Assembly: GCF_013204825.1 (NCBI RefSeq)
Contig: NZ_JABMKV010000002.1
Location: 372,001 to 436,000 of the forward strand
Direction: 5' to 3'
From: Pedobacter boryungensis
GTDB lineage: Bacteria > Bacteroidota > Bacteroidia > Sphingobacteriales > Sphingobacteriaceae
DNA length: 64,000 nucleotides
The notes beneath the pieces are model-generated. The model had not been told where the DNA came from and ran no database searches. It saw only the letters and a program-made list of their open reading frames with translations. The position numbers were made by a program, and so were the translations under genes. Shown here piece after piece: positions 40,771 to 49,208 of this stretch. How positions within the stretch are numbered: the stretch's first letter is position 1; each line of letters opens with the position of its first letter.

Positions 40771-41763
40771 TCAATTGGAATACAATTTAATGAACTGTTT
40801 AAGATTAAAAAAGCGTAAAGAGAATAGATTTGAAGAAGTGAACTTCAATAATTTATTGTTTTCGGAACTTCTAATTAAAGCATTGAACCATTCTTTTTGT
40901 AATCTTTTTTCCAGTACATTTTTAACATATATGTTTTTGGATTGGTTTGCTTGCTTAATTGCTAGAAGATGTTGTTCAATCTGATCAATACTAACACCAT
41001 CATTTTGTTCTGGTCGTAGAAGTGAATGATGTATTATTAGTCTTTTTTCAGTTACCTCATCAAATAAAAATGATAACAAGTACTGCATGGTTTTCCGTTC
41101 GCTTAAGCTCATTTCGCTTATTCGCGTTGCTGATATGCTTTCATTATGTACGCGATAATAAAGACCGATATCAGCGATGTTTATGGCTTTGTGATGCATT
41201 ATTATTTCAGAAAAAAGGAAATAATCTTCTGCATATTTATATTCTTCTTTATAACCAAATGACTTAATAATACTCGCATCAGCCATTACAGATGGATGAA
41301 TGAAGGAGTTCTTAAAGAGTTGAGAAACCTTAATATTTGCATATTGTTTTGGTGGTCTAATTTTAGAACTCTTCTCACCATATTCATTCATCTTTAGGGC
41401 GTAAGTGCCACAAAGTTTATATTCGGGGTTTGCTTTTAAAAATTGTAATTGAATTTTAAGTCGATGGGGAGTAGCAATGTCATCAGCATCCATTCTTGCA
41501 ATATATTTACCGTTGCTTAAATTGAGTCCTTCATTTAATACAGCAACTATTCCTTTATTAGAAGGATTGTTCACATAGTTAATTCTGCTGTCATTAAAGG
41601 AGCGTATGATGTTGTCACTTTCATCAGTGCTGCCATCATTAATTATAATTAACTCAAAATTAGTAAATGATTGGTTTAAAATGCTTGATATGGAATTTCT
41701 TAAATATAATTCACTGTTAAAAACGGGCATTAACACAGTTACTTCTATTCGAGTTTCTTTCAT
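40771..41763 (-). CDS. GT2 family glycosyltransferase
   Basis: A 330-residue GT-A enzyme with VTVLMPVFNSELYLRNS, LIIINDGSTDESDNI and the YIARMDADDIATPHRL metal site near residue 95. The C-terminal third is helical and basic. It leads the minus-strand glycosyltransferase run and faces a divergent GT2 gene across a 215-nt spacer. The donor and acceptor are not predictable. Confidence 0.9.
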   Translation of the reverse strand: MKETRIEVTVLMPVFNSELYLRNSISSILNQSFTNFELIIINDGSTDESDNIIRSFNDSRINYVNNPSNKGIVAVLNEGLNLSNGKYIARMDADDIATPHRLKIQLQFLKANPEYKLCGTYALKMNEYGEKSSKIRPPKQYANIKVSQLFKNSFIHPSVMADASIIKSFGYKEEYKYAEDYFLFSEIIMHHKAINIADIGLYYRVHNESISATRISEMSLSERKTMQYLLSFLFDEVTEKRLIIHHSLLRPEQNDGVSIDQIEQHLLAIKQANQSKNIYVKNVLEKRLQKEWFNALIRSSENNKLLKFTSSNLFSLRFFNLKQFIKLYSN

Positions 41764-41978
41764 TATCTAATAAAGTGAATTATAGAATGTAAAAATAAGA
41801 TAAATAATTTATAGTGCTACGTTAGAACTTTCCTAAGTTAAGAATAGCTTTTTCTTATTTATTTTGCATCTTTGACTGGCTTTTTTCAAGGGTATTAATG
41901 ATGCGAAAAATGAATCAGTGCAAGATTTATTTAACCTATTGGTTAACCAGATTTGCATAAAGCCTTTAACAATTAAAT

Positions 41979-42929
41979 ATGGATAAACCTCTTGTTTCCA
42001 TTATAATCCCAACCTTTAATTACGGGGAATTGATTAGCCAAACACTACAATGTGCATTGGAACAATCCTATTCAAATTGGGAAGCAATAATTATTGATGA
42101 TGGCTCTACTGATAATACCATTGACATTATCCAACCCTTTCTTACAGATAAAAGATTTATTTACCACAAGCAAAAAAACAAAGGGCTGCCTGCTGCAAGA
42201 AATAAAGGAATTAGTATAGCTAAGGGAGATTATATACAATTTTTAGATGCAGATGATTTGCTTTCTAAAGAAAAGCTAACCGTACAGGTTGACTATATGC
42301 AAAAACATGAGCAACTTCATATTTCTTATACAAATGGTTTATACTTTAAAGGGTATAACATTAATGAAACCTATGCAAATAGACGAATGACTCAAACAGA
42401 TTGGATTCCTAAATTAAATAATAGGGGAATAGATGTCATTATGGAGTTATTAAAAAGAAATATTATGCCGGTGAATGCTGCATTGCTTAAACGTGAAGTT
42501 TTTAACATAGTTGGGTTGCAGAATGATACTTTGAAAAGTCTTGAAGATTGGGAATTTTGGTTGCGCTGTGCTTTTGAAAATCTTTATTTTGGTTATTGTG
42601 ATAATACTAACTCAATAGCATTGATTAGATTACATTCTGAAAGTATGAGCATTGACAAAACTCGTATGATGACTCAAGAATTAGTGTTAAGAGATAAGAT
42701 AGATCTTATGATACAGAACTCAAAGTTAGTCACTGATCGCCAGAAAAATACATTAACTACACTTAACAAAAAAAAGAAAGCTTACTCCTACAGAAGAATT
42801 ATTTTGTCAAAAGGTTTTTTTAATGCTCAGCTTATAAAGGAAATATACGCAAAGTATGGTTTTTCTATTTTAGTGACCATTTATGCGAAGGCACTTAATG
42901 ACCTAAGAAAGCAAAAGAGTAAATTTTAA
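41979..42929 (+). CDS. GT2 family glycosyltransferase
   Basis: A 316-residue GT-A enzyme: VSIIIPTFNYGELISQTLQ, IIIDDGSTDNTID and YIQFLDADDLLSKEK near residue 90. It is the only glycosyltransferase of the group on the plus strand. It resembles the 37971-38846 protein in its core (both have QFLDADD). Its stop overlaps the stop of the ABC exporter by 4 nt (convergent). Confidence 0.9.
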   Translation: MDKPLVSIIIPTFNYGELISQTLQCALEQSYSNWEAIIIDDGSTDNTIDIIQPFLTDKRFIYHKQKNKGLPAARNKGISIAKGDYIQFLDADDLLSKEKLTVQVDYMQKHEQLHISYTNGLYFKGYNINETYANRRMTQTDWIPKLNNRGIDVIMELLKRNIMPVNAALLKREVFNIVGLQNDTLKSLEDWEFWLRCAFENLYFGYCDNTNSIALIRLHSESMSIDKTRMMTQELVLRDKIDLMIQNSKLVTDRQKNTLTTLNKKKKAYSYRRIILSKGFFNAQLIKEIYAKYGFSILVTIYAKALNDLRKQKSKF

Positions 42930-44755
42930 TCGTTGAAGGTTTGCATGTCAATTAACCTTTTATAGAGTCCACTATGGCTGATCAATTCTTGATGAGTTCC
43001 ACTTTCTACAATTTCACCTTTATCTATTACAACAATCAAATTTGCTTGTTGAATGGTACTTAATCGATGTGCGATTACAATTGAAGTTCTATTCTGCATT
43101 AAATTATTCAACGCCTCTTGTACTAATTTTTCCGATTCGGTATCTAATGCAGAGGTTGCCTCATCTAATAACATAATTGGAGGATTTGCTAGAACTGCTC
43201 TAGCAATGCAAATGCGTTGTTTTTGCCCACCAGATAATTTATTACCCCTATCCCCCACAAAAGATTGATAACCTTGCTCAGTATTTAAAATAAACTCATG
43301 TGCATTGGCAATTTTTGCAGCTGCAATTACTTCTTCTTGCGTGGCATCGGGTTTTGCAAATGAGATATTATTAAAAATGGTATCATTAAATAAAAATGAT
43401 TCCTGGTTAACAGTTCCCATTTGAGCTCGAATACTTTCTATCGTTAAATCTTTGTAATTGTAACCATCAATTTTGATATCACCGTTCAGAGGATCATGAA
43501 AACGAGGAATTAAATCCATTAACGTGCTTTTTCCACCACCAGATGGCCCTACAAGAGCAACTGTTTTTCCTTTCTCTATAATTAGATTTATATTTTTAAG
43601 CACTTGCTTATCTCCATAACTAAAAGAGACATTACTTAGTACTAAATCTTTTTTAAATTCCGCTAATTCTACAGCGTCTGGTTTATTTACCAATTCTGCC
43701 TTTGTGTCTATCAAATCTAAAACACGTTCTCCTGCTGCAATTCCAGAGTGAATGCCGCTAAATGAATCTGTAAGTGCTTTGGCTGGACGCATAACTTGTG
43801 AAAAGAGAGCGATATAGGCTATAAACTGACTAGTGGATAATGCATTAGGTTCATGGCTAATGATTAAATTCCCGCCGTACCAAACAATTATTGCAACCAT
43901 TAAAACACCTAAGAACTCGGAAACAGGTGATCCAAGTTGTTGCCTTCGCACCATTTTACGGTTTAGGTTGGAGTATATTACATTTTCTTTATGAAATTTC
44001 TGTTTGGTTCTTTCGGCGCCGTTAAAAGCCTTTATAATTTTAATTCCCCCTAATGCTTCATCTAAGAATCCAATCATTTTAGCAAATGATTCATGTGCCT
44101 CTTTAGCTTGTTGCTTAATTCTTTTAACAATTTTGCTAATGATAAATGCTGATATAGGAATTACTAATAAAGAAAATAAAGTTAGCTTTACTGAGATAGA
44201 AAGTAGAACAAGCACATAAAATATGAGTGTTAAAGGTTCTTTAAAAACAACCTGAAGTGTATTGGTTACTGTAAATTGCACTACTTGAACATCTGAGGCC
44301 ACTTTTGAAATAATATCCCCTTTACGTTCATTATTGAAATAGCCTACATGCAAATCCATTACATTGTTAAAAACGGTTTTGCGTAAATTAAGCAAAGTAT
44401 GCACACGTAAATCTTCCATATAACGTTGAGAGAGATACCTGAAAATATTGGATAGTAATACTGAACCCACAATGGCCAAACATACATAGGTAAGTGTTAA
44501 TTGTATGCCATTTGTATTTCTAGAATAATTAACAAAATCTCTCAATTGTCCTGTTATATCAAGCGAAGAAGTTGCTGTATTTGTAATTATACTTGAATTG
44601 ACACCACCTGTTGGCATCAATGTTTCGAAAAGCGGAACTAAGAGCGTAAGGTTTAGGGTTCCGAATATAATTGAAAGTATAGTCGCAATAACATAAGGTA
44701 TCGCAAACTTTTCTATAGGTTTAGCAAAAGATAATAATCTAAAATAGGTCTTCAT
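42926..44755 (-). CDS. MsbA-type ABC transporter, fused permease and ATPase
   Basis: A 609-residue half-transporter: six membrane helices (about 1-330) and an ABC ATPase domain with Walker A GPSGGGKST, signature LSGGQKQR, Walker B IMLLDEATSALD and the H-loop AHRLST. It works as a homodimer. MsbA relatives flip lipid A or lipid-linked glycans and also export drugs. The glycan genes beside it make lipid or glycan export likely. Chromosomal Bacteroidota carry several paralogues, so lipid A flipping is not certain. Confidence 0.9.
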   Translation of the reverse strand: MKTYFRLLSFAKPIEKFAIPYVIATILSIIFGTLNLTLLVPLFETLMPTGGVNSSIITNTATSSLDITGQLRDFVNYSRNTNGIQLTLTYVCLAIVGSVLLSNIFRYLSQRYMEDLRVHTLLNLRKTVFNNVMDLHVGYFNNERKGDIISKVASDVQVVQFTVTNTLQVVFKEPLTLIFYVLVLLSISVKLTLFSLLVIPISAFIISKIVKRIKQQAKEAHESFAKMIGFLDEALGGIKIIKAFNGAERTKQKFHKENVIYSNLNRKMVRRQQLGSPVSEFLGVLMVAIIVWYGGNLIISHEPNALSTSQFIAYIALFSQVMRPAKALTDSFSGIHSGIAAGERVLDLIDTKAELVNKPDAVELAEFKKDLVLSNVSFSYGDKQVLKNINLIIEKGKTVALVGPSGGGKSTLMDLIPRFHDPLNGDIKIDGYNYKDLTIESIRAQMGTVNQESFLFNDTIFNNISFAKPDATQEEVIAAAKIANAHEFILNTEQGYQSFVGDRGNKLSGGQKQRICIARAVLANPPIMLLDEATSALDTESEKLVQEALNNLMQNRTSIVIAHRLSTIQQANLIVVIDKGEIVESGTHQELISHSGLYKRLIDMQTFND

Positions 44756-44918
44756 TCAAAGTGTATAAAACAAACAAAGTTACATATTTTGTTCTTTGTT
44801 TATGGTTCGATCATTTAAGGTGATATAATATTACCAAAAACAAACTATATCAACTTGAGCTATATTGGATGATACATCCCTTAATAAAATTCTGTTTATT
44901 TGTAGTAAAGATTTTATA

Positions 44919-45845
44919 ATGAGTTCGCATAAGATACTTAAGGAAGGAATTGAAAAAGGAGATTTTAGGGTTTTAGCAAGAGCATTAACTTTTGTAGAGA
45001 ACGATATTGAACCTGCTTCAACATTATTAAAAGCAATTCATATTAAAAATGATGTGCCTGTTTTAGGTATAACGGGCCCTCCTGGAGCTGGTAAAAGCAC
45101 TTTAGTAAATGCGATCACAAACTATTTTATTGAGCAGAAAAAGAAAATAGCCATTTTGGCAGTAGATCCTACATCCCCATTCAACTTTGGGTCATTATTG
45201 GGCGATAGAATAAGAATGGCTCAACAGTTTAATAATCCAAATGTATTTATCAGATCTATTGCTACGCGTGGAGCTTTGGGGGGAATTTCTCTTAAAACAT
45301 TAGAAATGGTAGATGTGTTGAAAGCCGCTAAATTTGATTTGATTTTAGTCGAAACGGTTGGAGTGGGCCAATCTGAAGTAGAAATAGCAGGGTTAGCAGA
45401 TAAAACAGTTGTGGTGTTGGTTCCCGAATCGGGAGATGAAATCCAGAATATTAAATCTGGATTGATGGAGATTGCTCAAGGTTTTGTTGTAAATAAAGCA
45501 GATAGAGAGGGTGCTGATACTTTTGCAAACAACCTTAAAAAATTGGTGACTCAGCAACATCAAAATATTCCGGTTTTTAAAACAGTGGCCGATAAAAATG
45601 AAGGCATAAGTGCTGTATGCAAATGGATTTTGAAACCAATCGGAGTAATTAATGAACGAAAAAAATTCTTAATGGCAGAAAAAGCATTACGAATTATTCA
45701 GCATTATCGAATGAAAGATATTGATAAAACACAACTTCGTATCGATGTTGAGAAGGCAGTAACACAGCCAAAGTTTAACGTCTATCTATTTGCAGAAAAC
45801 TGGATTAAGCATTCATCAGATCTTCAATCTCATCAACTTCAATAG
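44919..45845 (+). CDS. meaB: MeaB/ArgK-family GTPase
   Basis: A 308-residue G3E P-loop GTPase that protects and reloads the B12 cofactor of methylmalonyl-CoA mutase. Walker A is GITGPPGAGKST, with VDPTSPF, the MeaB-typical RSIATRGALGG, VETVGVGQSE and NKADREGADTF segments. The ATG at 44919 is preferred, since the family N terminus resembles LKEGIEKGDFRVLARALT; the ATG at 44865 adds 18 non-conserved residues. The mutase itself is not in the window. The 3' end overlaps the aminopeptidase gene by 41 nt on the other strand. Confidence 0.93.
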   Translation: MSSHKILKEGIEKGDFRVLARALTFVENDIEPASTLLKAIHIKNDVPVLGITGPPGAGKSTLVNAITNYFIEQKKKIAILAVDPTSPFNFGSLLGDRIRMAQQFNNPNVFIRSIATRGALGGISLKTLEMVDVLKAAKFDLILVETVGVGQSEVEIAGLADKTVVVLVPESGDEIQNIKSGLMEIAQGFVVNKADREGADTFANNLKKLVTQQHQNIPVFKTVADKNEGISAVCKWILKPIGVINERKKFLMAEKALRIIQHYRMKDIDKTQLRIDVEKAVTQPKFNVYLFAENWIKHSSDLQSHQLQ

Positions 45846-47094
45846 GTATATTCGCCATTAAATCCAAATTCCCATTCTTTGTGATTAAAATATCGTTTTC
45901 TAATCTTACGCCAAATCCCTCTTCAGGAATATAAATACCAGGTTCGCAAGTTAAAATATTTCCTGCAGCAAAAGGAGTGTATCTGCTCGCAAAATCATGT
46001 ACATCTATTCCTAAATGATGTGAAGTTCCATGCATAAAATACTTTTTGTATGCTGGGTAGGTTGAACTTTGATTTTTTACTTCAGCAGAAGAAATTAATT
46101 TAAGCTTGATAAGTTGTTCAGTCATGATTTCTCCGACTTCTTCATGATAAGTATTCCAAATTGCTCCATCAACCATCAGCTTCTTCGCTTCCTTCATTAC
46201 GTGTAATACAGCATTATAAACTTCCTTTTGCCTTGCTGTAAATCGACCATTAGCTGGTATTGTTCTAGTCAAATCTGCATTGTAGTTGGCATATTCTGCT
46301 CCAAAATCCATCAAAATTAACTCACCTTCTTTGCACATTTGATTATTATCTGTATAATGCAAAATATTCGCATTGTTTCCAGAAGCTATTATAGGATTAT
46401 ATGCATGGCCAGTAGCTGCTTGTTTAATAAACTCATGAATAATTTCTGCTTCAATCTCATATTCCATTACATTTGGTTTCACAAATCTTAGCACTCTTCT
46501 AAAGGCATCATTTGTAATATCACATGCCTTTTGGGTAAGTTCCACTTCAATTGTAGATTTAATTGCTCTTAAATCTCTAAGTAAAGGAGCCGCTCTTTCA
46601 TATTTATGTAATGGATACTTTTCACGCAAATCTTTAATGAAACGAACATCTCGGTAAGGTACAGAATGAGCGTAACGATCATTCTCGTTTGTATTAAGGA
46701 AAATATATTCTGCATAATGGATTATACTATGCAGGATGTTATCAAAGTCATCTAACCAATAGATATTTTTAATGCCTGATGTTGTTCTAGCTTGGTCTTT
46801 GGTATATTTATGCCCTTCCCATACCTTAATATGATCATTAGTCTGTCTTAAAAATAGGACTTCTCTGTATAATGGATTAGGACAGTTTGGATACAGCAAT
46901 AAAATTGATTGTTCTTGATCTATGCCAGATAAGTAAAAAAGGTCAGGATTTTGTTTAAATGGATAGTTTTGATCACCACTTCTTGGAAACTCATCATTAG
47001 ATTGAAATATCGCTATTGCATTGTTAGGCAATAGATTTACAAAATTTTCTCTATTCATTAAAAATAGAGAAGAGCTTATTTCTTTGTATTTCAT
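45805..47094 (-). CDS. Aminopeptidase P family (Xaa-Pro) metallopeptidase
   Basis: A 429-residue M24B peptidase that removes N-terminal residues before proline. The N-terminal creatinase-like domain (1-~165) includes FPRSGDQNYPFKQNPDLFYLSG. The pita-bread domain has two metal Asp residues in LILMDFGAEYANYNADLTRT, the GTSHHLGIDVHD histidine, and Glu residues in LTCEPGIYIP and VRLENDILIT. Thus all five metal ligands are present. An internal ATG (codon 13) is an alternative start. It is monocistronic and convergent with meaB. Confidence 0.93.
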   Translation of the reverse strand: MKYKEISSSLFLMNRENFVNLLPNNAIAIFQSNDEFPRSGDQNYPFKQNPDLFYLSGIDQEQSILLLYPNCPNPLYREVLFLRQTNDHIKVWEGHKYTKDQARTTSGIKNIYWLDDFDNILHSIIHYAEYIFLNTNENDRYAHSVPYRDVRFIKDLREKYPLHKYERAAPLLRDLRAIKSTIEVELTQKACDITNDAFRRVLRFVKPNVMEYEIEAEIIHEFIKQAATGHAYNPIIASGNNANILHYTDNNQMCKEGELILMDFGAEYANYNADLTRTIPANGRFTARQKEVYNAVLHVMKEAKKLMVDGAIWNTYHEEVGEIMTEQLIKLKLISSAEVKNQSSTYPAYKKYFMHGTSHHLGIDVHDFASRYTPFAAGNILTCEPGIYIPEEGFGVRLENDILITKNGNLDLMANIPIEVDEIEDLMNA

Positions 47095-47183
47095 AATTAT
47101 ACTATCTTTAATTGAGATAATTTTTTCAAATGTAATAAAATGATCAGTTCTTTAGAAGTTTGGAACGGAGTTTGTACAGTGTT

Positions 47184-47212
47184 TTGAGATTATAAAAATT
47201 TGTTTAATTTTG
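47184..47212 (+). promoter_or_regulatory. Promoter of the OmpA-family gene
   Basis: TTG at 47184-47186, an 18-nt spacer and TAATTTTG at 47205-47212. Leader about 48 nt, A/T-rich and weakly structured, as is common for highly expressed Bacteroidota genes. Confidence 0.65.
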
Positions 47213-47264
47213 TCTTACAAAAAATTATACAATTAATATTTGTTTAACCTTAAAAAAGAAAATT

Positions 47265-48611
47265 ATGAATTATTCTACTTTAAAAAAGGGCGTTGTAGCT
47301 TCTTTAGTAGCTTTAATGGGAGTAACAACTCTTGCTAACGCTCAGGATGCTCCTGCAATGTCTTCTTCTGCCAAAGTATTTGGTGGTAGAGCACAGTACA
47401 GAACGTGGTCATTAGGTATCAATGGTGGTGTTTTAGCACCAGTTGTTGTTACTGGTGGTACCAACGATTTCACTAACTGGGATGTTAACTTAGGTTATGG
47501 TATCTCATTACGTAAACAATTAGGTCATGCATTTGGCTTAGAAGGTAACATTTTCCGTGGTAAATTATCAGGAACTAATAAAGATGCTACTGGTGGTGTT
47601 AAAAATGGCGCTAAAGAATTCGAAACTGATATTCAATACGCAGCTGATTTAAGAGGTGTTGTGAATGTTGCAACTGTAGATTTTTTACGTCGTGAAAACT
47701 CAGTTAACTTCTTCGTAACAGCTGGTTATGGTTTAATGGCTTATAACCCTAAATTGACTTTAGCTAACGGTACAGTTGTTGATACTAAAGGTCAATATGG
47801 TGAAGATCATGATAATGATTATATCAGAGAAGCTTACATTCCTGTAGGAGCTGGTATTAAATTTAAAGTATCTGACCGTGTATCTTTCAACTTAGCTTAT
47901 ACAATGAATTTTGTTGATGGTGATAACGTTGATAGAGTTTATGCTGGTGGTACTTCAAAAGATAAATATTCTTACACTTCTGCTGGTTTAGAATTCTCTT
48001 TAGGTTCGAAAGCTAAACCTAACTTGGATTGGGTTAACCCAGTAGCTATGATGTATGATGAGTTAAAAGATCCTACATTACGTCAAGAAGTTGAAGCATT
48101 GAAAAACCGTGTTTCTAACGTAGAAAAATCAGTTGAAGATTTGAAAAAAGATTCAGATGGTGACGGTGTTGCTGATCAATTTGACAAATGTGCTGGAACT
48201 CCAGCTGGAACTAAAGTTGACGGTTCAGGTTGTCCACTTCCAGTAGCCGCTCCACAAACAACTCCAGTTGAAACTTCAAACGTAACTGGTTGGGAAACTA
48301 TTCAATTCGAATTTAACAGTTCTGTATTAAAAACTGAATCTTATCCTACTTTAGATAAATTATCTTCAGTATTGCGTGAAAACGGTGGTAAAATAACTGC
48401 TAAAGGTTATGCTTCAAGCGAAGGTACTACTGCATACAATATGAAATTATCTAAAGACAGAGCTAATTCTGTTAAAACTTACTTAGTAAACTCTGGTGTT
48501 AATGCATCACAAGTAACTACTAAAGGTTTTGGTGAAGCTAATCCAGTTGCTTCTAACGATACTGAAGAAGGTCGTATCCAAAATCGTCGTGTTGAGACTT
48601 CAAGAAACTAA
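47265..48611 (+). CDS. OmpA family outer membrane protein
   Basis: A 448-residue porin-like protein. A signal peptide ends near LANAQ (residue ~27). Residues ~40-250 form an eight-strand beta barrel, followed by a coiled-coil-like stretch (LRQEVEALKNRVSNVEKSVEDLKK), a thrombospondin-3 type Ca-binding piece (DSDGDGVADQFDKCAGTPAG) and the OmpA peptidoglycan-binding domain (~345-448, ending TEEGRIQNRRVETSRN). It anchors the outer membrane to the cell wall. The third-position bias looks like that of a highly expressed gene. Strong promoter and terminator flank it. Confidence 0.94.
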   Translation: MNYSTLKKGVVASLVALMGVTTLANAQDAPAMSSSAKVFGGRAQYRTWSLGINGGVLAPVVVTGGTNDFTNWDVNLGYGISLRKQLGHAFGLEGNIFRGKLSGTNKDATGGVKNGAKEFETDIQYAADLRGVVNVATVDFLRRENSVNFFVTAGYGLMAYNPKLTLANGTVVDTKGQYGEDHDNDYIREAYIPVGAGIKFKVSDRVSFNLAYTMNFVDGDNVDRVYAGGTSKDKYSYTSAGLEFSLGSKAKPNLDWVNPVAMMYDELKDPTLRQEVEALKNRVSNVEKSVEDLKKDSDGDGVADQFDKCAGTPAGTKVDGSGCPLPVAAPQTTPVETSNVTGWETIQFEFNSSVLKTESYPTLDKLSSVLRENGGKITAKGYASSEGTTAYNMKLSKDRANSVKTYLVNSGVNASQVTTKGFGEANPVASNDTEEGRIQNRRVETSRN

Positions 48612-48630
48612 TCTTTCTTAATTCGATATA

Positions 48631-48665
48631 AAAAGAGCTCCGAAATTTCGGAGCTCTTTTTTTTT
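48631..48665 (+). terminator. Intrinsic terminator of the OmpA-family gene
   Basis: AAAAGAGCTCCGAAA and TTTCGGAGCTCTTTT form a perfect stem of about 15 bp, with a long T run. It ends a few nt before the next -7 box. Confidence 0.95.
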
Positions 48666-48670
48666 ATGCC

Positions 48671-48678
48671 TACATTTG
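48671..48678 (+). promoter_or_regulatory. -7 box 3 nt before a 47-residue protein gene
   Basis: TACATTTG fits TAnnTTTG and is followed by TAT and then the ATG at 48682. The next 20 nt upstream are the OmpA terminator, with no -33 TTG. Confidence 0.5.
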
Positions 48679-48681
48679 TAT

Positions 48682-48825
48682 ATGTACTTCTTTAGAAAGA
48701 AAGATTCACAACGCCCAACTAATATTAATATTAGAATTATGCATATTATCAATGCATTAGCTATACTTCTATTTGCTGGTGGAATAATCTGGAAATTGAT
48801 ACAATGGTTTATATTAAAGAAATAA
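48682..48825 (+). CDS. 47-residue single-helix membrane protein (DUF6728-like)
   Basis: A small ORF coding for a polar, basic N terminus (MYFFRKKDSQRPTNINIRIM) and one hydrophobic helix (about residues 23-43) ending WKLIQWFILKK. The FFRKKD-RPTN and IWK-IQW pattern recalls the small Bacteroidota family DUF6728, from memory and not verified. Its TAA overlaps the ridA ATG by one base, so the two are coupled. A -7 box lies 3 nt before the ATG. Its role is unknown. Confidence 0.75.
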   Translation: MYFFRKKDSQRPTNINIRIMHIINALAILLFAGGIIWKLIQWFILKK

Positions 48826-49205
48826 TGAAAAAAATTATTAATACCAATAATGCACCTGCCCCAATTGGCCCATATAGCCAAGCTGTATTAGCTAACGGAT
48901 TTTTATTTCTATCAGGTCAAGTAGCCATTAATCCAGAAAATGGTGAGATTAATCTTACATCAATTGCTGAAGAAACTCATCAAGTAATGCGCAATATTAA
49001 AGCGGTGTTATTAGAAGCTGAATATGAATTTGATCATGTTGTAAAAACTACCATATTTTTATCTGATATGAATTTGTTTGTGGAAGTTAATGAAGTCTAT
49101 GGATCTTATTTTCAATCTCATTATCCAGCTCGAGAAACAGTTGCAGTTAAAGGTTTACCTAAAGGTGTTAACGTAGAAATATCCGTGACAGCATTTAAAG
49201 CATAA
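48825..49205 (+). CDS. ridA: RidA-family enamine/imine deaminase
   Basis: A 126-residue RidA (YjgF/UK114) protein, which removes toxic 2-aminoacrylate and other enamines arising from PLP enzymes. NAPAPIGPYSQAVLANGFLFLSGQ (in part) and the ARETVAVKGLPKGVNVEISVTA C-terminal stretch with the catalytic Arg are intact. The start at 48825 (MKKIINT) is used, since the in-frame ATG at 48804 lies inside the preceding 47-residue gene. It is the second gene of a coupled pair, followed by an EamA transporter after 3 nt. Confidence 0.95.
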   Translation: MKKIINTNNAPAPIGPYSQAVLANGFLFLSGQVAINPENGEINLTSIAEETHQVMRNIKAVLLEAEYEFDHVVKTTIFLSDMNLFVEVNEVYGSYFQSHYPARETVAVKGLPKGVNVEISVTAFKA

Positions 49206-49208
49206 GCT

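Noticed and set aside
37971..42929. Recently duplicated glycosyltransferase genes
   Set aside because: The GT2 proteins share motifs only; the rest of their sequences differ, so there is no sign of a recent tandem duplication.
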